Assembly (NCBI GenBank): GCA_900544175.1
Contig: UQUN01000042.1
Coordinates: 1-11,361, forward strand
Source: an uncultured Alistipes sp.
Lineage (GTDB): Bacteria; Bacteroidota; Bacteroidia; Bacteroidales; UBA932
Direction of reading: 5' to 3'
DNA: 11,361 nt
Part shown: positions 1 to 7,076 of the stretch, one piece after another
Position numbering within the stretch: the stretch's first letter is position 1
Layout: every line of letters begins with the position of its first letter
Made by a program: the position numbers and the translations under genes
Notes under the pieces: generated by a model
Database searches by the model: none
What the model was told of the DNA's origin: nothing
What the model saw: only the letters and a program-made list of their open reading frames with translations

Positions 1-94
1 TGGTGTCGAGGGCGGCCTGCGGGTCTGTCATCATGAGCGAGTCCGCTGCGGCCAGGACAGTCAATACCGAGATAAGACCGATATGCCTTTTCAT
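1..94 (-). CDS. Start of an exported protein of unknown function (partial)
   Basis: An ATG at 94-92 opens a frame that stays open to the window edge, giving 31 residues that begin MKRHIGLISVLTVLAAADSL. The N-terminus has basic residues (K2, R3) followed by a hydrophobic stretch at about 5-17, as in a type I signal peptide with possible cleavage near A16-A17. This suggests export through Sec. The remaining residues give no domain clue, so no function can be assigned. It lies 111 nt downstream of secDF on the same strand, beyond secDF's hairpin terminator, so it probably has its own promoter. The minus-strand sequence TACCTTTA just before the ATG resembles a weak TAnnTTTG box. The start is inferred from the signal-peptide character alone. 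Confidence 0.55.
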   Translation of the reverse strand, partial: MKRHIGLISVLTVLAAADSLMMTDPQAALDT

Positions 95-125
95 GCCTTA
101 AAGGTAGTGAAAATCCCAATAAAAA

Positions 126-158
126 TTCCCATGACAAGCCTAAAACTCATCATGGGAA
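126..158 (-). terminator. Intrinsic terminator of secDF
   Basis: Read on the minus strand, TTCCCATGA (158-150) and TCATGGGAA (134-126) form a perfect 9-bp stem around a 15-nt loop. The stem is followed directly by TTTTTATT. It starts 47 nt past the secDF stop codon. The flanking AAAA and TTTT can lengthen the stem. The T-run lies on the minus-strand side, which fits termination of secDF transcripts before the next gene at 94. Confidence 0.8.
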
Positions 159-205
159 CTTTTAGCTATGCTGTACAGCCAGCGATCCGTTCATTAAGAA
201 AGGTC

Positions 206-3200
206 TTACTTCTTGCTGCCGGCTGCCTGGAGCTTCTTGGCTTCCTTGCGGGCCTTGCGCAGTGACAGGTCGTACATGATAGGAGTACCTACGAACACTG
301 AAGAGTAAGTTCCGACCAGGATACCGACAAGCAATGCGACTGCGAAGCCCCTGATCACCTCGCCTCCGAAGATGGCGATGGCAAGCATCACGATGAATGT
401 GGTACCGGACGTGTTGACGGTACGGGCCAGAGTACTGTTGATGGCGTCGTTGATATTCTGGTAAAGCTCGCGCTTGGGATAGAGCTTGCGGTACTCACGG
501 ATCCTGTCGAAGATGATCACGCTGTCGTTGATGGAGTAACCGACAATCGTCAGTACTGCGGCGATAAATGTCTGGTCCACGTCAAGGGTGAACGGCAGCA
601 CTCCGGTAAACAGTGAGAAGAAGCCGACTGTGAGAATGGCGTCATGCGCAGTGGAGACAACACCGCCGAGACCCCATGTCCAGCCTTTGAAGCGGACAGC
701 GATGTAAGCGAAGATCGCAAAGAGCGCTATGGCCACTGCTATCAATGAGTCACGCTTCATGTCGTTGGCTATGGTAGGACCTACCTTGTCGGACTGGATG
801 ATACCGTTAGGATTCTCCAGTGTCGAGATAAACTGGTCATATGTGATAGGATTGACGAAATAATCCTTGAGTGCCTCATACAGCATATTGTCCACAATCG
901 CGTCAGTTTCGGTATTCTGGTCATCGATCATGTACGTAGTGGTGATTTTCATCTGGCTGGCACCGCCGAACTGCTTGACCTCGACACCTTCCTCGAATTT
1001 GTTCAGAACAGCTTCCCTGATGTCCTCTGCAGCCACATCCTGGTCAAAACGCACAACGTATGTACGGCCTCCGGTAAAGTCTACTCCGTAGGTGAAGCCC
1101 TTGAAGATGATGGAGCCGACACTTATCAGAACCAGTACGATGGAAATAATGTATGCATATTTACGTATCTTTACAAAATCAACATGCGTATGCTGCAGGA
1201 AGTCCTTGGAGAACTTGGTGTAGAACGATATGTTCTTGCCGCGGCTGAGTCTTGCCTCGAAGATAAGTCTTGAGATGAAAATGGATGTCAGCATGGAGGT
1301 AATCAGACCGATAACCAAAGTGGTCGCAAAACCCTGTACCGGGCCGGAACCGAAGAAGAAGAGCACCAGACCGGTGATGATGGTGGTCAGGTTACCGTCA
1401 ATGATGGCCGAATAGGCATGCTTGTAACCTTCTGACACCGCAAGACGGAGAGCCTTGCCGGCACGGAGTTCCTCCTTGACGCGCTCGTAGATAATCACGT
1501 TGGCATCCACCGCCATACCCAATGTCAGCACCAGACCGGCGATACCGGGAAGGGTGAGGACGGCTCCGAATGACGCGAGTGCTCCGAAAAGGAAGAGCAC
1601 GTTGCACAACAGAGCGGCGTCAGCTGCCAGACCTGCGCCCTTATAGAAGATTATCATATAAAGCAGAACGCACAGGAAAGCGATTGCGAAGGAAATCATA
1701 CCTGCCTGGATGGAAGCGCTACCGAGTGAGGGGCCTACCACCTGCTCCTGAACGATAGTCGCGGGAGCGGGCAGCTTACCGGAGTTGAGCACGTTAGCAA
1801 GGTCGGTAGCCTCCTCGATGGTGAAACTGCCGGAGATAACGGAACGGCCTCCGGTGATCTCCGTATTGACACGGGGGAACGAGTACACCATACCGTCAAG
1901 CACAATGGCTATGCTCCTGCCGATGTTGTCGGCTGTCAGACGGGCCCAGGTCTGGGCTCCCTCTGAGTTCATGGCCATGTCGACCTCAGGCTGTCCGCCC
2001 ATATTATTATAGGCCACACGCGCATCGGAAACCACTCCTCCGTCAAGAGGAGCCTTGCCGTCACGGGTATTCACCTTTATGGCTATAAGACGGTAATAAT
2101 TGCCGCCGGGATACTCGGGAGCCGGCTTCACTTCCCACATTGGAACGAGGTCGGCAGGAAGGGCCGCCTTTACCTGAGGAAGCCTGAGCCAGTTATTGAT
2201 CTTGGCTGTATCCCTGTAGTGCGCTGTACCGATAACCGGACCGGGCATCAGCTGACCATTATAATAAGAAGGATTCAGGGCATAGAAGAACGGATTGTTC
2301 CTGGCGTAGTTGAGCTCGTCGGCAGAGATCGAATCCTCCTGCTGAGCCAGCTCGGCCACAAGCTCGTCGGATGCGGAGCCCTCAGCTGCGGCCTTACGCT
2401 CGGCTTCCATAACAGGAGCGGCGTCTGACGCGGCTGCCTCATTGTCAGCCTCAATATCCCTGATTATGGTATTCACTTCCTGAAGATAGCGGAACACCTC
2501 AGGATTCTCGTAGGTTGTCCAGAATTCCAGAGATGCCGTTCCCTGAAGAAGCTTGCGGACGCGCTCCGGCTCCTTGACACCGGGAAGCTCCACCAGTATA
2601 CGGCTGGAATTTCCGAGTCTCTGGATATTGGGCGATGTCACTCCGAAACGGTCTATACGGTTACGCAGCACATTGAACGAGTTGGCGACAGCACTTTCTG
2701 CCTGCTCGTGGAGAACGTTGATAACATCTTCATTTGTGCTCTGGGCGTTGATCCTGTCCCGGAGATCGATTGTTCCGAATATCTGCGAAAGTCTCTGATT
2801 GGGGGCCACCTCATTCCACGCCTCGTGAAAAAGGGTGATGAAGTCAGTATTTCCGCCGGTTGCCCTTTCCCTTTCTTTGGCCAAAGCAAGCGCCTGCTCG
2901 AACTCGGGAGAGGTGTTGTAGTTGGACAAGGCCCTTACAAGGTCACTCAGCTGGACTTCAAGCATGACATTCATACCTCCCTTGAGGTCAAGACCTAAAT
3001 TAATCTCCTTCTCCTGCACCTCCTTGTAAGTATAACCGAGATATATCTTCTCGGCACTTACAGAGTCGATATAATACCTGTTCCTTTCTTTTCTAATCGA
3101 ATCCAGATAATAGGCCTTGTCCAGATCCGACACCTCTGCGAAAGAGGGTTTCTGCTGCTCTGCCATGACCGCCGCTTCAGCGAACTTGTCAGCTTTATTC

Positions 3201-3295
3201 TGCTGGATGGCAGAAACGGCTGTAAAAGAGAGCTGATACAGGCAGGCCAGAGCAATCAATACCGCCAATAGAGAAATGGCACCTTTACTTTGCAT
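206..3295 (-). CDS. secDF: SecDF, fused protein-export membrane protein SecD/SecF
   Basis: This 1029-residue protein is the SecD-SecF fusion usual in Bacteroidota. In the inner membrane it assists SecYEG and uses the proton-motive force to pull secreted proteins out on the periplasmic side. The SecD half has a first membrane segment at about 7-29, the conserved GLDLKGGMNV motif at 101-110 and the large periplasmic P1 region. Residues near 280-330 form an Ala/Glu-rich insert. The membrane block from about 532 to 678 includes LGMAVDANVIIYERVKEEL at 592-610, whose Asp (D597) lies in the conserved proton-pathway region of the family. The SecF half has GVDFTGG at 737-743, VGPTIANDM at 838-846 and TIVGYSINDSVIIFDRIRE at 916-934. 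About 12 membrane helices are expected. The ATG at 3295 gives an N-terminal TM segment directly after the start and follows an AT-rich leader. It is divergent from the gene at 3419 and appears monocistronic. No truncation or frameshift is seen. Confidence 0.97.
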   Translation of the reverse strand: MQSKGAISLLAVLIALACLYQLSFTAVSAIQQNKADKFAEAAVMAEQQKPSFAEVSDLDKAYYLDSIRKERNRYYIDSVSAEKIYLGYTYKEVQEKEINLGLDLKGGMNVMLEVQLSDLVRALSNYNTSPEFEQALALAKERERATGGNTDFITLFHEAWNEVAPNQRLSQIFGTIDLRDRINAQSTNEDVINVLHEQAESAVANSFNVLRNRIDRFGVTSPNIQRLGNSSRILVELPGVKEPERVRKLLQGTASLEFWTTYENPEVFRYLQEVNTIIRDIEADNEAAASDAAPVMEAERKAAAEGSASDELVAELAQQEDSISADELNYARNNPFFYALNPSYYNGQLMPGPVIGTAHYRDTAKINNWLRLPQVKAALPADLVPMWEVKPAPEYPGGNYYRLIAIKVNTRDGKAPLDGGVVSDARVAYNNMGGQPEVDMAMNSEGAQTWARLTADNIGRSIAIVLDGMVYSFPRVNTEITGGRSVISGSFTIEEATDLANVLNSGKLPAPATIVQEQVVGPSLGSASIQAGMISFAIAFLCVLLYMIIFYKGAGLAADAALLCNVLFLFGALASFGAVLTLPGIAGLVLTLGMAVDANVIIYERVKEELRAGKALRLAVSEGYKHAYSAIIDGNLTTIITGLVLFFFGSGPVQGFATTLVIGLITSMLTSIFISRLIFEARLSRGKNISFYTKFSKDFLQHTHVDFVKIRKYAYIISIVLVLISVGSIIFKGFTYGVDFTGGRTYVVRFDQDVAAEDIREAVLNKFEEGVEVKQFGGASQMKITTTYMIDDQNTETDAIVDNMLYEALKDYFVNPITYDQFISTLENPNGIIQSDKVGPTIANDMKRDSLIAVAIALFAIFAYIAVRFKGWTWGLGGVVSTAHDAILTVGFFSLFTGVLPFTLDVDQTFIAAVLTIVGYSINDSVIIFDRIREYRKLYPKRELYQNINDAINSTLARTVNTSGTTFIVMLAIAIFGGEVIRGFAVALLVGILVGTYSSVFVGTPIMYDLSLRKARKEAKKLQAAGSKK

Positions 3296-3355
3296 ATCAA
3301 TTCTTTTTTAAACTTTCTAAAAACACAGTTTATAGTTTGCATAAAAATGAGGGTA

Positions 3356-3385
3356 CAAAAGTACTATTTTTTTCTTATTTGTAAA
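3356..3385 (-). promoter_or_regulatory. Probable secDF promoter (Bacteroidota type)
   Basis: On the minus strand TACTTTTG (3363-3356) matches the Bacteroidota -7 consensus TAnnTTTG exactly. A TTTA at 3385-3382, 18 nt upstream, fits a weak -33 TTTG element. This would put transcription start near 3350 and give a leader of about 55 nt before the secDF ATG. The assignment rests on consensus matching only. Confidence 0.55.
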
Positions 3386-3401
3386 GTATTTAGTAATTTT
3401 G
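3371..3401 (+). promoter_or_regulatory. Probable promoter of the SPOR/NfeD/floA operon
   Basis: TAATTTTG at 3394-3401 matches the TAnnTTTG -7 consensus. TTTC at 3371-3374, 19 nt upstream, matches the TTTG -33 element at three of four positions. Transcription would begin near 3408, about 11 nt before the ATG at 3419. It is interleaved with the divergent secDF promoter. Confidence 0.5.
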
Positions 3402-3418
3402 TTCAATAAAATTCAGAC

Positions 3419-5380
3419 ATGACTGCCTTTATTAAACAATTATTGACATTATCAGCAGTTTGTCTGCTGTGCCTGCCTGCGTCGGGACAGCAGACAGGCA
3501 ACAGGGCAGACCAGGATCTGATGAAGGCCGGCATACTCCATACCGGATATAAGTTCGCCGAAGCCGAGAAGCTCTATCGGAAAGCACTTGACAATACATC
3601 CGACTCACTTGCCGCACTGTCCATCATGGACAAGATTGTCCAGTGCCAGAACGGCCTGAACATGATGCAGTACGTATCGCACATCTCAGGTATCGCATCC
3701 GACATGTTCAGCATAAAGGACTTCTATCTCTACCTTGACGACCTTAAAGACAAGAGCTGGATTACAGTACCGAATCCGTTTGTCAGAACCGAGCAGGGAG
3801 GACAGCACCAGTACTATACAGCCATGTATTTCCCACCTGACAGGGACTCCGTAATATTCTCCGCACCTGATGAGTACGGAAGATGGAGCATATACATCTC
3901 CGTAAAGAAAGACAGCACCCTATGGTCTGTACCTGAACTCCTCAGTGCCAACATATTCTCCGGCAAGAACGACATTTTCCCCATCCTCAGCCAGGACGGA
4001 CGTACACTGTATTTCGCGTCCGACGGAATGCCCGGCATGGGAGGATACGACCTTTTCTATTCCAAGTGGGACGAGACGGCGGAAGACTGGAGCACACCTG
4101 AGAACCTGGGCTTTCCGTTTTCGTCCACCGGAGACGACATCCTGTTCCTCAACAGCAATGACGGGAAGTATTCCATAACCGTATCCAACCGGGAGACCGC
4201 CGGAGACTCCGTGAGGATATACGTCTCAAAATATACGGCCACAGCCGTCAAGTCTCCCTTAAGGCCGGACGAGAGTCCGGAAGTACTTGCCTCATTTCCA
4301 CCGGACAGACCTGATGACAATACAGGTACCGTATCAGGCCATGAGGACGATGCAGGCACGGACTATAAGGAACATTCAGCAGGGACCGAGAGCTATTCCA
4401 GACTTATCCACAATCTGCGCAGACTGCAGGACGAGCAGAAATCACGCATCGACAAGATAGAGGAAAGCCGCAGGATATACGAGACGGCATCCGGAAACGA
4501 CAGAGAGTTTCTGGCCGGCATCATCCGTGATCTGGAACAGGAATCCCTGGACATCAAGAAGAAAATCGACGATGTCTCTGCTACAGTAAGACAGATGGAA
4601 CTACAGTTCCTTACTGAAGGTATCATTCCCGAAGTGTATGATGAGAATGAGTACCGTACCGTGGAGCCCAAGCCTCAGGCAAAGAAAGAAAAAGAATACG
4701 TATTCCGGAAACACAGTCCGGGAAAGATTCCGTTTCTCACTGTTGAGACGCCGGAGCCGGAATTCGATTACACATTCAGGATACTGGGCAGGGACAAAGG
4801 CCAGTTCGTCGAGGACCGGACACTTCCTGAAGGCATCGTATACCAGATACAGTTCGCAGTCCTGTCCACCCACGCATCCATAAGAGACATAAGGGGCATG
4901 AGTCCGGTATTCGTAAGCAGACTCGCATCGGGGAAATACCTTCACACAGTAGGCCTGTTCAGAACCTTCAAAGAGGCCGCTGCCAGTCTCGACAAAGTAA
5001 AGAAGAACGGATTTCCCGACGCTTTCGTCATAGCGTTCAAGAATGGCAGAAGCATAGACATGAAAACGGCCAAGGCACAGGAAGGTAAAATCAGAAAGAC
5101 GGTATCCGGGCAGGCGGCTCAGATGCGGGCCAGGCAGCAGGACCAGAATGAAAACATGCTTTTCCAGGTGGTCCTCAGAGGCTACAGCGACAGCCTTCCG
5201 GCAAACGTCTTAAGCCTGATCCAGAAATCCTGCAAAAAGGACATCTCCCAGTCTTCCGATGACGAAGGCAAATTGTTCGCAGTAGGACCGTTCAAGAGCA
5301 GAGAGGAGGCCGACGAGCTATTGTCCGTCCTTGCCGGGGCAGGAATCACTGATATATCCATAGAAAACATCAAGCTATAA
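3419..5380 (+). CDS. Exported PD40 / coiled-coil / double-SPOR envelope protein
   Basis: A 653-residue protein of uncertain role, probably periplasmic. A signal peptide covers about 1-23, with likely cleavage after ASG before QQ. Residues 31-75 look like a TPR-type helical pair (GYKFAEAEKLYRKAL). The region 130-275 resembles PD40/WD40-like beta-propeller repeats, the clearest being DIFPILSQDGRTLYFASDG at 185-203. Residues 280-320 are a polar linker, and 326-398 are strongly helical and charged, probably a coiled coil. Two SPOR-like units follow at about 473-545 (YQIQFAVLS, then VGLFRTFKEAAASL) and 581-653 (FQVVLRGYS, then VGPFKSREEADELL). SPOR domains bind glycan strands of peptidoglycan. The T9SS protein PorE also combines TPR and PD40 parts but ends in an OmpA domain, which is absent here. 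The gene ends 2 nt before the nfeD ATG, so the two are almost certainly cotranscribed. The domain calls are by eye; SPOR is the most secure. Confidence 0.8.
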   Translation: MTAFIKQLLTLSAVCLLCLPASGQQTGNRADQDLMKAGILHTGYKFAEAEKLYRKALDNTSDSLAALSIMDKIVQCQNGLNMMQYVSHISGIASDMFSIKDFYLYLDDLKDKSWITVPNPFVRTEQGGQHQYYTAMYFPPDRDSVIFSAPDEYGRWSIYISVKKDSTLWSVPELLSANIFSGKNDIFPILSQDGRTLYFASDGMPGMGGYDLFYSKWDETAEDWSTPENLGFPFSSTGDDILFLNSNDGKYSITVSNRETAGDSVRIYVSKYTATAVKSPLRPDESPEVLASFPPDRPDDNTGTVSGHEDDAGTDYKEHSAGTESYSRLIHNLRRLQDEQKSRIDKIEESRRIYETASGNDREFLAGIIRDLEQESLDIKKKIDDVSATVRQMELQFLTEGIIPEVYDENEYRTVEPKPQAKKEKEYVFRKHSPGKIPFLTVETPEPEFDYTFRILGRDKGQFVEDRTLPEGIVYQIQFAVLSTHASIRDIRGMSPVFVSRLASGKYLHTVGLFRTFKEAAASLDKVKKNGFPDAFVIAFKNGRSIDMKTAKAQEGKIRKTVSGQAAQMRARQQDQNENMLFQVVLRGYSDSLPANVLSLIQKSCKKDISQSSDDEGKLFAVGPFKSREEADELLSVLAGAGITDISIENIKL

Positions 5381-5382
5381 GC

Positions 5383-5844
5383 ATGGCACTTATCATATCT
5401 CTTTCTATCATAGGAATACTTCTGATTATCGCAGAGATTCTTCTCATTCCGGGCATATTCGTCACCGGTATACTCGGCCTTGTCTCACTTGCAGCCTCAT
5501 GCTGGTTCGCGTTCAGTGATTACGGACAGACAGCCGGTTTCATCACAGTAGCCGCCAACGTCCTGCTGGCCGCTCTTTGCACTGTGCTGTCCATGAGATC
5601 AAAGACCTGGAAACGGCTATCCCTGCACACCGAGATAGACAGCAGGACCGACAGCACGCCCGCCGACAAAGGTATCCGGGAAGGCATGGAGGGAATCTCT
5701 GTCACCAGACTGAATCCAATGGGCAAAGTCCTTTTCGGCGACATCACGGCAGAATGCACCGTCCGCAACGGCATCATAGAGTCCGGACAGAAAGTCACGG
5801 TCACGCTCATAGATGACAACAAAATATATGTCAAATCACTATAA
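5383..5844 (+). CDS. nfeD: Short NfeD-family membrane protein (no protease domain)
   Basis: A 153-residue protein with two to three membrane segments at about 2-22, 24-45 and 51-70. A C-terminal domain of about 60 residues (95-152) follows, with the Gly-rich pattern GMEGISVTRLNPMGKVLFGD and a later IESGQKVTV, typical of the NfeD OB-fold. The ClpP-like serine-protease domain of long NfeD proteins is absent, so this is the truncated form (often called NfeD1b), which is commonly encoded beside flotillin-like genes. It is thought to partner the flotillin at the inner membrane, with the OB-fold in the cytoplasm. The start lies 2 nt after the stop of the SPOR gene, and floA follows 15 nt later. The position next to floA strongly supports the assignment. 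Confidence 0.9.
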   Translation: MALIISLSIIGILLIIAEILLIPGIFVTGILGLVSLAASCWFAFSDYGQTAGFITVAANVLLAALCTVLSMRSKTWKRLSLHTEIDSRTDSTPADKGIREGMEGISVTRLNPMGKVLFGDITAECTVRNGIIESGQKVTVTLIDDNKIYVKSL

Positions 5845-5859
5845 CTGTTATTTTCAATT

Positions 5860-6825
5860 ATGATTTCTTCAATAGGAGTAGTTATTATCTGGATAGCTGT
5901 GGCCATAGTAGCCCTGATTATCCTCCTGTGGTTCTTCCCGGTTACCTTATGGTTCCAGGCTCTGATATCCGGAGTCAGGATCTCCCTGATCCAACTGGTC
6001 CTCATGAGATGGAGAAAAGTCCCTCCGAGCACCATCGTCATGGCTATGGTCACAGGAACAAAAGCCGGACTCAGACTGGACGCGAACGCACTTGAGGCGC
6101 ACTATCTTGCCAAAGGCAATGTTCCCAATGTAGTCAATGCGCTCATCTCAGCCGACAAGGCCAACATCAACCTTGACTTCAAGATGGCCGCAGCCATCGA
6201 TCTTGCTGGACGCGATGTATTCGAGGCTGTGCAGATGTCGGTCAATCCCAAGGTCATCAACACCCCGCCCGTAACGGCAGTAGCCAAGGACGGCATACAG
6301 ATGATCGCCAAGGCCAGGGTAACTGTCCGTGCCAATATCAAGCAGCTGGTCGGAGGAGCCGGAGAGGAGACCGTCCTGGCCCGCGTCGGCGAAGGCATAG
6401 TATCCAGCATCGGAGCATCCGAGTCCCACAAGGACGTACTGGAACATCCTGACTCCATATCCAAAGTCGTGCTGGCAAAGGGCCTCGATGCAGGTACCGC
6501 CTTCGAGATACTTTCCATAGACATAGCCGACATCGACATCGGAAAGAATATCGGAGCCGTCCTGCAGATAGACCAGGCCAACGCCGACAAGAACATCGCA
6601 CAGGCCCGCGCAGAGGAGCGTCGCGCCATGGCCGTGGCACAGGAACAGGAGATGAAAGCCAAGGCACAGGAGGCCCGCGCCAAGGTCATTGAGGCCGAGA
6701 GGGAGATTCCCCTTGCCATGGCTGATGCTTTCCGCTCCGGCAACCTCGGCATCATGGACTATTACCGCATCAAGAACATCCAGGCCGACACTGACATGCG
6801 CGAGAACATCGCCAGGGAGCAGTAG
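5860..6825 (+). CDS. floA: FloA, flotillin-like membrane scaffold protein
   Basis: This 321-residue protein matches the bacterial FloA (YqfA/UPF0365) family, usually about 330 residues. FloA forms oligomeric foci in the inner membrane, linked in Bacillus to membrane fluidity, cell-envelope synthesis and protein recruitment. A hydrophobic hairpin-like anchor covers about 4-35. An SPFH/PHB-like core runs from about 50 to 230, with family-typical stretches such as LAKGNVPNVVNALISADKAN at 83-102 and LARVGEGIVSSIGASESHKD at 173-192. An Ala/Glu-rich coiled-coil segment spans 236-283 (ADKNIAQARAEERRAMAVAQ), followed by a conserved tail containing GNLGIMDYYRIKNIQADTDM at 294-313. It is the last clear gene of the operon and follows nfeD by 15 nt, the common genomic pairing. 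No defect is seen. Confidence 0.96.
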   Translation: MISSIGVVIIWIAVAIVALIILLWFFPVTLWFQALISGVRISLIQLVLMRWRKVPPSTIVMAMVTGTKAGLRLDANALEAHYLAKGNVPNVVNALISADKANINLDFKMAAAIDLAGRDVFEAVQMSVNPKVINTPPVTAVAKDGIQMIAKARVTVRANIKQLVGGAGEETVLARVGEGIVSSIGASESHKDVLEHPDSISKVVLAKGLDAGTAFEILSIDIADIDIGKNIGAVLQIDQANADKNIAQARAEERRAMAVAQEQEMKAKAQEARAKVIEAEREIPLAMADAFRSGNLGIMDYYRIKNIQADTDMRENIAREQ

Positions 6826-6833
6826 CGCATCGC

Positions 6834-7076
6834 ATGAGCGCCAAACGCCACTCCCTGATATTGAGACTGCTCCTTCTGCCGGTTCTGCTGCTCAGACCGG
6901 TGGAAGGCAGCAGTCTTGATTTAATCCAGGTTTCCATTCTTTGTGATTCGGATTATTCGATAACTGGTAAAAGAGAGTCCGACCAGAAAGATGTGGCCGG
7001 ACTCTCCGCATTATCTGAAACTGTCGGTGACTCTAATTTAAAGTCTAAAGAAGTGTGCCGTCAGGGGATATTCTGA
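6834..7076 (+). CDS. Doubtful 80-residue ORF after floA
   Basis: The frame starts 9 nt after the floA stop. It begins with a signal-peptide-like stretch (MSAKRHSLILRLLLLPVLLL), but the rest is not recognisable. Several points argue against a gene. It runs through two hairpins, at 6885-6913 and 6973-7006, that look like terminators. It overlaps the 3' end of the converging lipoprotein gene by 32 nt. Base composition becomes AT-richer after about 6915. It may be chance, or a decayed gene whose first 25 codons survive. It is listed because it could be read as a fourth member of the operon. Confidence 0.2.
   Translation: MSAKRHSLILRLLLLPVLLLRPVEGSSLDLIQVSILCDSDYSITGKRESDQKDVAGLSALSETVGDSNLKSKEVCRQGIF
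6885..6913 (+). terminator. Possible terminator of the SPOR/nfeD/floA operon
   Basis: CTGCTGC (6885-6891) pairs with GCAGCAG (6907-6913) in a 7-bp GC-rich stem around a 15-nt loop, followed by TCTTGATTT. The T-tract is interrupted, so termination may be weak. It lies about 60 nt beyond the floA stop, in the right place for the end of the operon. Confidence 0.35.
6973..7006 (-). terminator. Intrinsic terminator of the PepSY-like lipoprotein gene
   Basis: On the minus strand GAGAGTCCG (7006-6998) and CGGACTCTC (6981-6973) form a perfect 9-bp stem. A further 3-bp inner stem (CCA/TGG) lies across a single mismatch. The stem is followed by TTTTACC. It begins 38 nt after the stop at 7045. The plus strand has no T-run after the stem, so the terminator acts mainly on minus-strand transcripts. 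Confidence 0.75.

Noticed and set aside
3419..5380. Identification as PorE or another type IX secretion component
   Set aside because: The TPR-plus-PD40 start is similar, but no OmpA-like C-terminus is present. The protein ends in SPOR-like domains and no T9SS gene is nearby.
5520..6053. 177-residue minus-strand open frame across nfeD and floA
   Set aside because: It spans two sense genes and their junction and has no family resemblance.
6102..6755. 217-residue minus-strand open frame opposite floA
   Set aside because: It is antisense to a strongly recognised gene. Its Met/Ala/Ser-rich composition is what reversing floA codons would give.
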